A DNA stretch of 64,000 nucleotides, taken from a virus. The notes under the pieces are model-generated. The model made no database searches. It worked only from the letters and a program-made list of their open reading frames with translations, and was not told the DNA's origin. Every line of letters starts with the position of its first letter. The first letter of the stretch is position 1. Position numbers and translations under genes: made by a program. Positions 1-8,338 of this stretch are shown here, in pieces. The DNA is taken from the IMG/VR virus record IMGVR_UViG_3300034283_001919, positions 40,068-104,067 of that record; one strand, given 5' to 3'.

Positions 1-214
1 TTAATAAATACAAACCATTGTGCCATCTCTTGTCTTTCAACATAGCAGCAGAATGCTTGTGGTCTAAAATCACATAAGAAAGTTTTGTTGTGCCAATCCA
101 GTTTTGCTTATGAGCTTCTAAACCAATTTTAAATTGATCATAAGTTGTTAAATCAGATTTAATAAGTTTAGGTGGTACATAAGGAAGATCTAGTTCAGAT
201 ACTAGAATAGACAT
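1..214 (-). CDS. hypothetical protein, 3' end cut by window edge
   Basis: The first 71 codons of a leftward gene are visible, starting at an ATG complementary to 212-214 and beginning MSILVSELDLPYVPPKLIK. A good ribosome site (AAGGAAA) lies about 6 nt upstream of the ATG. No recognisable domain appears in the visible part, which is soluble and mixed in charge. The gene continues beyond position 1. It is the last visible member of the leftward set that follows the tRNA. Confidence 0.6.
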   Translation of the reverse strand, partial: MSILVSELDLPYVPPKLIKSDLTTYDQFKIGLEAHKQNWIGTTKLSYVILDHKHSAAMLKDKRWHNGLYLL

Positions 215-232
215 AAAATGTTTCCTTAAATA

Positions 233-706
233 TTAATTGGAGTTAGAAAGATAAAGGTTAAGATCACCTTTATATTCATCGCAAATATAAGTGATAGCTC
301 CAAAGATTACTGAAGCATACAAAGCAGCATCGGTTTCGCCAGAAGAACTATTTGAAAGATAACCTACGATATAAGGAATTGTTCTACCATTATCTAAGGC
401 AGAACAAATAGTATCTCCATATTCAATAAGAGAAGCTTTAGTAATTGTATTAGCTTGACCAGAGTTATTATAAACATGGTCAAGATAAGCTTCATACTTG
501 TTGACAACTGGAGCTGGAGCATAAGTTTGCACTGGGGCAGGCGGTGTGGTAACTACAGAATCTGATGTTTTACTCCCAGATGCTAAAAGAATACCAATGA
601 GTAATGCAACAACTGCAATTAGTCCCATGATAATTCCCATTTGTTTCATACCTGCACCTGGCTTAGGAGCTTGAGGTGTTGGTGGGTCTAGTAAAATATC
701 GTTCAT
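233..706 (-). CDS. small membrane-anchored protein, unknown function
   Basis: The likely product is 157 residues. The start at 706 is chosen because AAGGA lies 6 nt upstream; an upstream in-frame ATG at 733 has no ribosome site and would abut the tRNA. After a Pro-rich cytoplasmic leader (PPTPQAPKPGAG) there is one strong transmembrane helix (about residues 22-43, GLIAVVALLIGILLASG). A Pro/Val/Thr linker and an outer domain of about 90 residues with two Cys follow. The family is not recognised. The layout suggests an anchored extracytoplasmic protein, possibly acting at the host envelope. Confidence 0.7.
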   Translation of the reverse strand: MNDILLDPPTPQAPKPGAGMKQMGIIMGLIAVVALLIGILLASGSKTSDSVVTTPPAPVQTYAPAPVVNKYEAYLDHVYNNSGQANTITKASLIEYGDTICSALDNGRTIPYIVGYLSNSSSGETDAALYASVIFGAITYICDEYKGDLNLYLSNSN

Positions 707-735
707 TTTTTTCCTTATTATAGTGTATTGCATAG

Positions 736-819
736 TACCCGAGACCGGACTTGAACCGGTAAGAGGTTGCCCTCCGGGGGGTTTAAGCCCCCTGCGTCTG
801 CCTATTCCGCCACTCGGGC
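736..819 (-). tRNA. tRNA-Leu (anticodon TAA)
   Basis: The minus strand folds into a class II tRNA of about 84 nt. The acceptor stem is GCCCGAG/CTCGGGT with one terminal G-U pair. A D arm is present, the anticodon stem GGGGG/CCCCC closes the loop CTTAAAC (anticodon UAA, complementary to 783-785), and there is a long variable arm. The T arm reads ACCGG TTCAAGT CCGGT. The discriminator is A; CCA is not encoded. The long variable arm and UAA anticodon identify leucine. It would read UUA, a frequent codon in this AT-rich genome. It is the only convincing tRNA in the window. Confidence 0.93.
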
Positions 820-824
820 AGATG

Positions 825-1067
825 TTAGACGAGGTTAGGTTCTAAGACTACGTCTTCGGTGTTTCCTGCATAAAGTATAACATCTTTCATTGACTTATAC
901 CAGTCAATAAGATATTCTACTTTTTCTCCATTAAATTCTCCACCTTCTAAATCTAATACAGATTGGTGTTGTGGAAGGATATTATGAAGGAATTCAAGTG
1001 CTGCAATCGTGTCCACGATGCGGGGGATATCGTCGGGATCTGATCCGACTAAAATGTTAATTGACAT
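825..1067 (-). CDS. hypothetical acidic protein (80 aa)
   Basis: The protein has 80 residues and starts at an ATG with GGAGACATTT directly upstream, a good ribosome site. It is acidic and predicted mostly helical (PRIVDTIAALEFLHNILP). It lies immediately upstream of tRNA-Leu in transcription order, about 5 nt from the tRNA 5' end. No family is recognised. Confidence 0.7.
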   Translation of the reverse strand: MSINILVGSDPDDIPRIVDTIAALEFLHNILPQHQSVLDLEGGEFNGEKVEYLIDWYKSMKDVILYAGNTEDVVLEPNLV

Positions 1068-1083
1068 AAATGTCTCCTATTAA

Positions 1084-1245
1084 TTATAGATTATTTCTTA
1101 TGTAATCTAATAGACAATCTATACAAAAGTATTTGTTAAACTTAATTGACTTTTCAACTTTAGTGGATTTTAATCCACATGCTGAACATGTGTTTTGTAT
1201 AGATCTAATTTGTTTAATGTGAATAGATTTTCTATCTTTTTTCAT
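1084..1245 (-). CDS. small zinc-ribbon-like protein (53 aa)
   Basis: This short gene begins MKKDRKSIHIKQIRSIQNTC. It carries two Cys pairs, CSAC (residues 20-23) and CIDC (41-44), spaced like a zinc ribbon. The protein is basic at the N-terminus. Its start overlaps the stop of the preceding gene by 4 nt (ATGA type), so the two are probably translationally coupled. Nucleic-acid binding is plausible but unproven. Confidence 0.65.
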   Translation of the reverse strand: MKKDRKSIHIKQIRSIQNTCSACGLKSTKVEKSIKFNKYFCIDCLLDYIRNNL

Positions 1246-1637
1246 AATACATTAAACCTGTTAATAATTTCATTCATATACAAAGTAGATATGGAATGAA
1301 ATCTTTCGTTGTCTTGTATTAAGATAGAGTTGTAACCCAATATTACAGCATTACCATATATAACTTCATTAATATAATAAGTATTAGTGTAGTCTCTATA
1401 TATAGAAGTTGCTAGGATATTAGATTCTTTAATTGATCTTTCATGGTCTTCATGAAAGATTAGACAATGGTTATTCTTTAATATTAATAAAGATAAGTTC
1501 TCTTCTGATAATCCAGCGTAATTAAAAACATCATTCAATGAAGCTTTAATAACTTGTGGATAAGAATCAAAAGGTATTAGAATAGATTGAAAGAAATCAT
1601 CATCAAAAGATTTATGAACATCTTTCAAGGTCTTCAT
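1242..1637 (-). CDS. hypothetical protein (131 aa)
   Basis: The 131-residue protein begins MKTLKDVHKSFDDDFFQSIL and has no recognised motif. Its start overlaps the end of the upstream protease gene by 4 nt and its end overlaps the start of the 53-residue zinc-ribbon gene, giving a tightly coupled three-gene block. The composition is soluble, rich in Ile, Asn and Tyr. Confidence 0.7.
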   Translation of the reverse strand: MKTLKDVHKSFDDDFFQSILIPFDSYPQVIKASLNDVFNYAGLSEENLSLLILKNNHCLIFHEDHERSIKESNILATSIYRDYTNTYYINEVIYGNAVILGYNSILIQDNERFHSISTLYMNEIINRFNVL

Positions 1638-3214
1638 CTATTGACGTCTTCCCACCAAGATTTTGGAGCAAGAAAGGATCCTACTGCACCTTGCAGGTAA
1701 CACCTAATGATACCTGTAGCTTTAGCGTAGGTTCCATCTGTATTCTTTAATCTATAATAGTTTAAACGGCCAGTATAATCTACTGGAATAGTAAACGTTT
1801 GACCACTGTCGCAAGTCAATAGATAATGAGTTAAAACATCTTTGCCATAATAAACATCAAGATATGTAATCGTGAATACATCATGGAGGTAAGAGTTATA
1901 GACAGACGACATAGAGTCTAACGAAACAAGCAATGGTTTTCCTACTGCATATCCAGTAACGGGAGGAAGGGTTGTAGTTACTGGGACAGTAGTAGTGGTC
2001 ACCGGAACAGTAGTAGTAGTTGTTGTAGTAGGTAACGTTGTAGTTGTTGCATTTGGAATAGTAGTAGTAGTTACTACTGGAGGAACAACCGGTGTAGTAG
2101 TGGAATCAATCAAGGACTTCATATTAATTCGCTTAGTTATAATTCCAGTGAAATCATCAACAGCAGGCGAAGAAGTAGATTGAAAGTCAGTAATAACTTT
2201 ATCTACAGATTGGACACCAAACTTGGAACGGTACACGGCTAAAGCTCCGGCAACAAATGGAGTTGCCATTGAGGTACCAGAAGCTGAACCATAAGATCCC
2301 ATCAACTTAGAAGAGTTAATGGCATAGCCAGGAGCCGACAGTGTAGTAAACTGAGATACGTTAGAAAATGTAGTTACTTTATCTGTAGAAGTATAAGTAG
2401 CAGCTACGCTAACGGCGGTAGAGATACAAGCAGGAGCTGACATACCAGCAGAATAATTGTTTCCAGAAGCAATAACTGTAGCAATATTCTTTGACTTTAA
2501 ATTGTTAATAGCTTGAGTAACATCAGGAAGATAAGAATCGCAAGTAGATCTAAAAACAGTGTTACCACCAAGTGACATATTAACTGAAGTAATGTTGTAA
2601 GTATCAGCTAAAGAGTAGACATAGTTTAAAGCTTTAACCATATCATCATCATAGGCTGCACCATATACGTCAAAAATGTTGATAGCTATGATCTTTGCAC
2701 CTGGGGCAATTCCATGAAACTGTGAGTTGCTACCAGCAATGATACCAGCAACGTGTGTCCCGTGATAATGCACTGGGACAGCTGCTCCTGGTCCAATCAT
2801 CTGATTGGTACCATTAGGGCAACGAGTAGCAAAGCAGGCTTCTAGAGCTATCTTATCGGCTAAGAAAGGATGTGCTTTTTCTACGCCGGTATCAATGACA
2901 ACAACGTAAGATCCTTGCCCAGTATAACCAGAATCATAAGAATAGTCTGCACCTATCTTAGGAATAGCTGTGGACAAAGAAAGTTTAAATTTAACTTTAG
3001 AGTTAGCAGTAGCAACTTTAGACTTAGTCTTTACAACTTTCTTATAAGAATGAGACTTAACTCTTTTGTTAGTCTTTTTCTTAGGTTTAGAATTGGGTTT
3101 AGTTATTTCTGAACCGCCCTTGTTTTGGGCAGCTTGGGCTGGAATAGCATTAGTAAGTGTAAACGTAGTTAACATAACTAATGCTGTTATGTATTTAGTT
3201 AATTTATTGTTCAT
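1634..3214 (-). CDS. secreted subtilisin-like serine protease (peptidase S8)
   Basis: The protein has 526 residues from the ATG at 3214. That start gives a clean signal peptide (MNNKLTKYITALVMLTTFTL, cleavage after AQA). A basic propeptide-like stretch follows, then an S8 domain. The triad is Asp108 (VVVIDTG), His151 (HGTHVAG) and Ser315 (SGTSMATP), with oxyanion Asn252 (IASGNN). After the catalytic domain lies a Thr/Pro/Val linker (VPVTTTTVPVTTTLPP) and a unique C-terminal domain of about 100 residues. Subtilisins cut exported substrates. In a phage this could attack surface proteins or process secreted ones. Family assignment is certain; role is inference. An upstream in-frame start at 3247 would bury the signal peptide. 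Confidence 0.92.
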   Translation of the reverse strand: MNNKLTKYITALVMLTTFTLTNAIPAQAAQNKGGSEITKPNSKPKKKTNKRVKSHSYKKVVKTKSKVATANSKVKFKLSLSTAIPKIGADYSYDSGYTGQGSYVVVIDTGVEKAHPFLADKIALEACFATRCPNGTNQMIGPGAAVPVHYHGTHVAGIIAGSNSQFHGIAPGAKIIAINIFDVYGAAYDDDMVKALNYVYSLADTYNITSVNMSLGGNTVFRSTCDSYLPDVTQAINNLKSKNIATVIASGNNYSAGMSAPACISTAVSVAATYTSTDKVTTFSNVSQFTTLSAPGYAINSSKLMGSYGSASGTSMATPFVAGALAVYRSKFGVQSVDKVITDFQSTSSPAVDDFTGIITKRINMKSLIDSTTTPVVPPVVTTTTIPNATTTTLPTTTTTTTVPVTTTTVPVTTTLPPVTGYAVGKPLLVSLDSMSSVYNSYLHDVFTITYLDVYYGKDVLTHYLLTCDSGQTFTIPVDYTGRLNYYRLKNTDGTYAKATGIIRCYLQGAVGSFLAPKSWWEDVNR

Positions 3215-3240
3215 AGAATAGTTTCCGTAGGTGGTATTGA

Positions 3241-4920
3241 CTACCAACGTTTTTTAGATTCAATCTTATTTTGAAGCCATTTAGGCTTAGGATTGTTTTC
3301 GTAATACTTAGATATGATTTGAGAAGCCATACCTTTAGTCATGTCAGCAGTAAGGGGTATACCTAAACGCTTTAACATTTTCTTTTGAGGATCAGTAGGT
3401 CCATCAGTTCTCCATTGAGCAGAAGAATCGATTAGAACTAAAGATGCTGCACGATTCTCTTGAATCCATTTGTCAGTGCCGGAAAATACTGATCTAAGAT
3501 TATCAGCTCTACCAATAATCTTAACTGAAGTTTTATCATTATCTTTATAATGAAGCTCAGTATTCCAACGACCCAAAGCATCTAATGTTATATGCATGGA
3601 CTCATTATTATTAAGACCTAGGTGGTAAGAGTTTTCACCGATCTCTGCCCATACATACTTAGAGTATTCTAAGATAGCAGGGTTTGGTGGTGGTGGCATA
3701 AACAAGTTAATGCGTTTGTATGCACCTTGAATATCATCTGGATTAAGTACACGAATAGCTTCACCAGGACAATAGTCTTCTAGCTCTTCATACTTCTTAG
3801 CGACGTCTGTTAGGCTCTGTCCTTGTAAATCGAACTCTGGTGGCATTCCCAAAAGAGTAGGAAGGCCAATAGGCTTCTTCCCCCTCGTGGTGTCTGCAAT
3901 ATCGATAATCGTACAATGTTCTTTGCCTTCGAATAGACGGGTACCTCGACCAACAATCTGAGTATACAGAAGTGTTGATCTGGTTGGTTTAGCTAAGATA
4001 ATTGTTTCCAATGAGGGTTCATCAAAACCTTCGGTGAGAACACCTACATTGACAATTACTTTAAGTTTATTCGTAGAAAAATCCTGAAGGATCTTTTGAC
4101 GTTCTTCGTGAGGAGTTGTCCCCACGATTACTTCGCATTCTACCGACGCTTGTCGAAAGGATAAGGCCAGGTTTTCGGCGTGTCGAACGCCGGATGCGAA
4201 TACAATGGCTTTCGTAGCCATTGCCAAATTGCGATAGGTAGCGACAACAAAAGCGTTGCGCTCAGGAGTATCCACTTTTTCTTCGAGTTGATCTTGAGCA
4301 TATTCACCGTTTCTAATTTCGACATCTGATATGTCTACATTTGTTTTAACTCTATATCCGATGAGGGGACTAAGCCAGCCATCTTCAATGAGATCTTGTA
4401 TTGATTTATAGTAAACTATCTCATCGAAAACATCAATGAGTCTAACCGAATCCGACCTTTGCGGCGTTGCCGTAACTCCCAACAGAAAAGGAGGATTAAA
4501 GTAATCAACAATTCTTCTGTAAGAAGGAGCAGCAGCATGGTGGGCTTCGTCAATAACGATAGACTTAAAATAGTCATTAGGATATCCTTCAATACGGGGT
4601 GTGCCACTACGACCTAAGGTAGCTACAGAAGCTACCACTACGTCTACATGGCCAGCTTTACGATCAGCTTGCTCTATCTCTACAGTAAGTGTAGGGTTAG
4701 ATGCCATGATCTTATTGCGGGCCTGCTCTAATAGCTCTGCACGATGTGCAAGAACGAGCATAGGTAGAGTGTTCTTGCGAATAACTGGTAGATGAGAAAA
4801 CAAAACTGTTTTACCGGCACCAGTAGGGAGTACTACAAGTTGTTTACTAATTCCTTTTCCTTCATGGAATAGGATAGCATCAAGAGCTTCTTGCTGGTAG
4901 GGTCTAAGGGTAACGGTCAT
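3241..4920 (-). CDS. superfamily II DEAH helicase
   Basis: The protein has 559 residues with the full SF2 motif set. These are Walker A LPTGAGKT (about 32-39), IVIDEAHHAA (121-130, DEAH box), GVTATPQRSD (motif III) and QIVGRGTRLF (motif VI) with ATP-contacting arginines. The C-terminal 200 residues are less conserved. The architecture matches phage DEAD/DEAH-box helicases of the UvsW/type III restriction-helicase type, which remodel branched DNA during replication or recombination. It overlaps the protease reading region at its 3' end. The substrate cannot be read from sequence. Confidence 0.92.
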   Translation of the reverse strand: MTVTLRPYQQEALDAILFHEGKGISKQLVVLPTGAGKTVLFSHLPVIRKNTLPMLVLAHRAELLEQARNKIMASNPTLTVEIEQADRKAGHVDVVVASVATLGRSGTPRIEGYPNDYFKSIVIDEAHHAAAPSYRRIVDYFNPPFLLGVTATPQRSDSVRLIDVFDEIVYYKSIQDLIEDGWLSPLIGYRVKTNVDISDVEIRNGEYAQDQLEEKVDTPERNAFVVATYRNLAMATKAIVFASGVRHAENLALSFRQASVECEVIVGTTPHEERQKILQDFSTNKLKVIVNVGVLTEGFDEPSLETIILAKPTRSTLLYTQIVGRGTRLFEGKEHCTIIDIADTTRGKKPIGLPTLLGMPPEFDLQGQSLTDVAKKYEELEDYCPGEAIRVLNPDDIQGAYKRINLFMPPPPNPAILEYSKYVWAEIGENSYHLGLNNNESMHITLDALGRWNTELHYKDNDKTSVKIIGRADNLRSVFSGTDKWIQENRAASLVLIDSSAQWRTDGPTDPQKKMLKRLGIPLTADMTKGMASQIISKYYENNPKPKWLQNKIESKKRW

Positions 4921-5008
4921 GTTTAAATTCCTTAAAAGAATTTGTTAGAATAATGGACAATAATTCTAATTGTAAAGTAGATTACCAAACAAGTTGGAAT
5001 AATCATAA

Positions 5009-5218
5009 TTAGAATAAAGGTTCATAGAAGATTTCATCAACCATGAACTCATCCATTTTATCATATGGATTATCAAAAGAAACAACTTGATTAACCAAGT
5101 AACAATCTTCTTTAGTGACAAGATATTTATCTTGATTAGAAATAGAAGCTTTAGCTTTTGAATTTTTTGTATTATAAGTTTTACTTAAGCTACGTTTAGT
5201 TATATTTTTTATTAACAT
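5009..5218 (-). CDS. hypothetical basic protein (69 aa)
   Basis: The 69-residue product has a Lys/Ser/Asn-rich basic N-terminus (MLIKNITKRSLSKTYNTK) and an acidic C-terminal half. No clear ribosome site precedes the ATG, so translation or the exact start is uncertain. It sits between the helicase and a 209-residue gene in the same direction. Confidence 0.45.
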   Translation of the reverse strand: MLIKNITKRSLSKTYNTKNSKAKASISNQDKYLVTKEDCYLVNQVVSFDNPYDKMDEFMVDEIFYEPLF

Positions 5219-5233
5219 ATATTTATATAATTT

Positions 5234-5863
5234 CTAGATCTTGACAAGTATCTTGTCACCGATCATTGATGGGGGAAGTGTGTAGGGAAAATCCCTAAAA
5301 GAATAATAATTAATTAAAGTATTAAAAGGAAATGGAGATTGTTTAATGTGTGACATGATATAAAACAACTCAGTAAGAGTACCACTTGCATCCAAAGATA
5401 CAGCAGCTTCATCATCAAGCATAGAAGCAATATTAAATTCATCATGTAACCAGATAACATTGTTATCAGAATCTACTTGATAGGGCATGATTACAAGACA
5501 AGATGAACTACGAGAAGCAAAGCTAAGAGTAAGACAATCTTCTTTCTTAGTAGCTTCACCAGTAGATTCATGAGACCTTAAGGTAACGTCACTAGACATC
5601 ATGAATGAATGACCCTCTAATGCGCTATAGGAATAGAGCATTTCGGCAAAGCAGGTGTACATGTCTTTCTTAGAAGTATAAGGACGAGCTTCTAGTGCAA
5701 ACATAGGACTTGAATCATGGTCGTAAATTACAAGCATTGGGTTGTAAGAGTCAGGTCCGTTTTCTTTAACGCAAGCTTCAAAGGTCTTTTGAAGACTAGC
5801 GATTTCTACTTCAGGATTCTGATGAATACCAAATTCATTTAGAAGATCAACATCAAAACTCAT
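5234..5863 (-). CDS. hypothetical protein (209 aa)
   Basis: The 209-residue soluble protein starts at an ATG with GAGGTTCAACT upstream. It overlaps the stop of the upstream membrane gene by 4 nt, so the two are likely coupled. It begins MSFDVDLLNEFGIHQNPEVE. No known domain is recognised. Confidence 0.75.
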   Translation of the reverse strand: MSFDVDLLNEFGIHQNPEVEIASLQKTFEACVKENGPDSYNPMLVIYDHDSSPMFALEARPYTSKKDMYTCFAEMLYSYSALEGHSFMMSSDVTLRSHESTGEATKKEDCLTLSFASRSSSCLVIMPYQVDSDNNVIWLHDEFNIASMLDDEAAVSLDASGTLTELFYIMSHIKQSPFPFNTLINYYSFRDFPYTLPPSMIGDKILVKI

Positions 5864-6207
5864 AGTTGAACCTCATTGATAACGCCAAATGTAGCGTAGG
5901 TAAGATAGGCAAAGATAGCAAGAGTAAATCCTGCAGGAACAAACATGCCCATGGATATAAATGCGTAGACTCCAAGAGCAGAGATTAAAGCCTCAGTTGC
6001 CCAATAGGAAATCAAAGATCCAACTTTAACTTCTGGTCTAGCAAAGAACTCTTTTGTTTTAGTTGCACTAATACGTGTAAGCCTTTTACTTTTAGTAAAG
6101 AGCGTATCTTGAGATACGTACTGTGGTACATGATAAGCGATTTCAAGATCGTTCATCTTGAGTCTATCGAAGAACGATGCGTATGGGGTTGGTGTAATAA
6201 TAGTCAT
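5860..6207 (-). CDS. small membrane protein (115 aa)
   Basis: The 115-residue protein has a soluble N-terminal half and two hydrophobic segments near the C-terminus (about residues 63-105, around ALISALGVYAFISMGMF and GFTLAIFAYLTYATFG). A good ribosome site (AAGGAATAGTT) precedes the start. It is translationally coupled to the downstream 209-residue gene. The function is unknown. Confidence 0.75.
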   Translation of the reverse strand: MTIITPTPYASFFDRLKMNDLEIAYHVPQYVSQDTLFTKSKRLTRISATKTKEFFARPEVKVGSLISYWATEALISALGVYAFISMGMFVPAGFTLAIFAYLTYATFGVINEVQL

Positions 6208-6381
6208 AACTATTCCTTACTGTAAAGATAATATATTTTTGTTTTGTATATACTTAAAAGGATAAGTATATGGCTGTACGATCCACTAATAATCCGGTGC
6301 CGAAGAACTCCGTTTATTTTTTTTTTTGAGAATATTAAATAGTTTTTTCTTTGTATAAACTAAACATGATTAATTCAAATC

Positions 6382-6618
6382 TTATTCAGAAAACATTTCA
6401 TCCCAACACTTCGGGTGAGTACCTGAAATCATCCATTCACGAATGTCTGGAGCTGTATCAGGAAAAACATCTTGAGCATACTCTAGATTTTTAACCCATC
6501 GATCGTACTGATCTTGTGTCATTAAAAAGAATACTTCATCATTACAATGAAGGCATATCTTTTGAACAAAACAAGGAGCTACTTCTTTAGTGAGTCTATA
6601 ATAGATCACATTGGTCAT
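6382..6618 (-). CDS. hypothetical protein (78 aa)
   Basis: The 78-residue protein has a strong ribosome site (AAAGGTACCATT) before its ATG. It contains one pair CLHC (residues 22-25) and another Cys near the C-terminus (HPKCWDEM). Metal binding is possible. It is flanked by about 170 nt and 220 nt without genes; the first of these (6208-6381) holds only AT-rich sequence with a T12 run near 6318. Confidence 0.65.
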   Translation of the reverse strand: MTNVIYYRLTKEVAPCFVQKICLHCNDEVFFLMTQDQYDRWVKNLEYAQDVFPDTAPDIREWMISGTHPKCWDEMFSE

Positions 6619-6725
6619 AATGGTACCTTTTAAAAATAGAGTAAAAGCCAGCTGTCATATTTAGTGAGCCGAGCTGGCGTCGGTCATTCTCCTGCATATG
6701 ACTAAGCAGGTCTTAAGACTTTAAT

Positions 6726-6826
6726 CCTAGAGCACAAGAAAGGATTATTTCTTTGTACCCAATAAACACACACATTTAATCATAATACATCTAAGCATTA
6801 TAAGTTCAATGAACTTGTACTCTAGG
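6726..6826. repeat. long-range inverted repeat between genes
   Basis: Positions 6726-6738 (CCTAGAGCACAAG) and 6814-6826 (CTTGTACTCTAGG) can pair over 12 of 13 bases, enclosing about 75 nt. It lies in the 220 nt gap between the 78-residue and 114-residue genes. It could be a structured leader or processing site in the leftward transcript; no terminator T-run follows. Confidence 0.4.
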
Positions 6827-6840
6827 AAATCTTAATTGGG

Positions 6841-7185
6841 TTAGGCTGTAAGCATTACCCAAAGATCGATCATCTTTGTTTGTTCGTTGAGAACAGACGC
6901 TGAAGAGATACTGAGATTATCTTTTGCTGCGCGAGCAAACAATGATGCACGAAGGGTGCTCAGTTGCTTTTTGTCGGTGATGGGAATGTTTACGTGGAAC
7001 CACTGGTTACGCTTACCTACAAGCTCGTTGTAGATTGCGGTAATCACTGGATTACGCTTACGGCCTTTGCCTGCACCGATTGGTGGCTCGCCTTGGATTG
7101 GTGTGAGCAGCTTGGTTGGCTCAGCCATCTTGAACCGCCCTGGGTTCTGATGTACTTGAGTCTCTGTACTTGTTATCATAGGCAT
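6841..7185 (-). CDS. hypothetical basic protein (114 aa)
   Basis: The 114-residue protein starts with a good ribosome site (AAGAGGTAAATC before ATG). It has a flexible N-terminus, a basic patch GAGKGRKRNP and a C-terminal alpha/beta stretch ending DLWVMLTA. No family is recognised. The base composition is noticeably less AT-rich than its neighbours. Confidence 0.7.
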   Translation of the reverse strand: MPMITSTETQVHQNPGRFKMAEPTKLLTPIQGEPPIGAGKGRKRNPVITAIYNELVGKRNQWFHVNIPITDKKQLSTLRASLFARAAKDNLSISSASVLNEQTKMIDLWVMLTA

Positions 7186-7242
7186 GATTTACCTCTTATT
7201 ATATAGTGGTGATAGGAACTGAAATTGTTCATTGCTTTTTAT

Positions 7243-7998
7243 TCAATAAGGATTATTAGGTGGGGCAATGTAACTAGAATTTTTGAATGAAGATGATGGC
7301 TCTTGTCCAATAACTTCTATGTATCGGATCTGATGCCAGTGAGACAAGAAGATCTTAGTTGCATAGCGTCGAGCTTGAGCTTCTAGCCTGGAGTCTTCTG
7401 TGTCAGCACCTGAATCATCTCGTTGTTTGATTCTACGGTCAAGCTCTTTAGTATAGAGTTGACCGTAAAAGGAATCAGGAACAGTAGCAAAAGATTTGCC
7501 GATCTTCCAAGTAAGATTCTTTAAGAATGGGTTCCAAGATCCTGGTTGAGCAGTACTTGGATTAAGACCACAATAGCTCCATAAGTTATTAAAGTTAGGA
7601 GCTTTGTGAATATCTATCGTAGACAACAACGCAGCAGAGGCAGCTTGTCCGATACCAGGCTGTTGTAAAGCCCAGGTACCAGTCACAGTGGAGTGGTTAT
7701 AGTCACTAAAGATGGGAGTAGTAGAATTCTCTAATCCTCTTAGATAATGAGAATATGATTTAAAAACAGATGAGTTCTTAGAATCATTGAGATCTAGCAA
7801 CGAGATCCGTGTGTCTTCTATGTCATAATAGAAAGATACAAGGTTTTCCATTTCTGTAGTATCAAAACCACGAGAAATAAAATTAAATTTGCGTGACATT
7901 ATAGACACAACATCTACGCTCATAAGGGTGTCTGATTCAATATCTAATTGGGCTAGATCTTGATTGTGAACATGGTCATAGTTAATTTGATTATTCAT
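7243..7998 (-). CDS. protein with IS110-type transposase (Transposase_20)-like C-terminal region
   Basis: The 251-residue protein contains QQPGIGQAASAALLSTID (about residues 113-130), followed by FNNLWSYCGLNPSTAQPG. This resembles the helix-hairpin-helix Transposase_20 segment of IS110 enzymes (PGIG...AALL...F....LAAYAGLAP). The N-terminal DEDD catalytic region expected for a real IS110 transposase is not evident and there are no flanking IS ends. It is more likely a domesticated DNA-binding or recombination protein. It contains one in-frame ACA CGG ATC read as Arg with no frame change, which matters for the CGGA finding. Confidence 0.5.
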   Translation of the reverse strand: MNNQINYDHVHNQDLAQLDIESDTLMSVDVVSIMSRKFNFISRGFDTTEMENLVSFYYDIEDTRISLLDLNDSKNSSVFKSYSHYLRGLENSTTPIFSDYNHSTVTGTWALQQPGIGQAASAALLSTIDIHKAPNFNNLWSYCGLNPSTAQPGSWNPFLKNLTWKIGKSFATVPDSFYGQLYTKELDRRIKQRDDSGADTEDSRLEAQARRYATKIFLSHWHQIRYIEVIGQEPSSSFKNSSYIAPPNNPY

Positions 7999-8260
7999 TA
8001 GGTGTTTCTTGAAGTTTAAAGTTATTATAGATGAATCTTACTAGTAGGGCAGCAAGATGTTCATCGTAGCCAGGAAAATCAGAATGACATGAGCAGTCGC
8101 TGCAGTCAGCATCTTCATACGAGCAATCGTCACAGCAGTCGCCGTCGTCATCGTCGTATTCATACTCTTCTACATTGGCATCGATAATGTATTGTAGTAT
8201 GATTTCTTTTATTTTAGACTTAGAGTCTAGTTCTTCTGGTAGGTAGTTAGTTTTAGGCAT
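7991..8260 (-). CDS. Asp/Cys-rich acidic protein (89 aa)
   Basis: The start at 8260 is preferred because AAGGATATCCCT precedes it; a longer form from 8305 is possible. A central stretch (EYEYDDDDGDCCDDCSYEDA and on to CSDCSCHSD) packs seven Cys among many Asp residues, suggesting a metal-binding cluster. The gene overlaps the next one by 8 nt. The function is unknown. Confidence 0.65.
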   Translation of the reverse strand: MPKTNYLPEELDSKSKIKEIILQYIIDANVEEYEYDDDDGDCCDDCSYEDADCSDCSCHSDFPGYDEHLAALLVRFIYNNFKLQETPNE

Positions 8261-8338
8261 AGGGATATCCTTATGATTAAGGGTAATGATTCTTGTGTTT
8301 TGCATTAAGGGGAATGGGTATTCCCCTTTTACTGCAAA

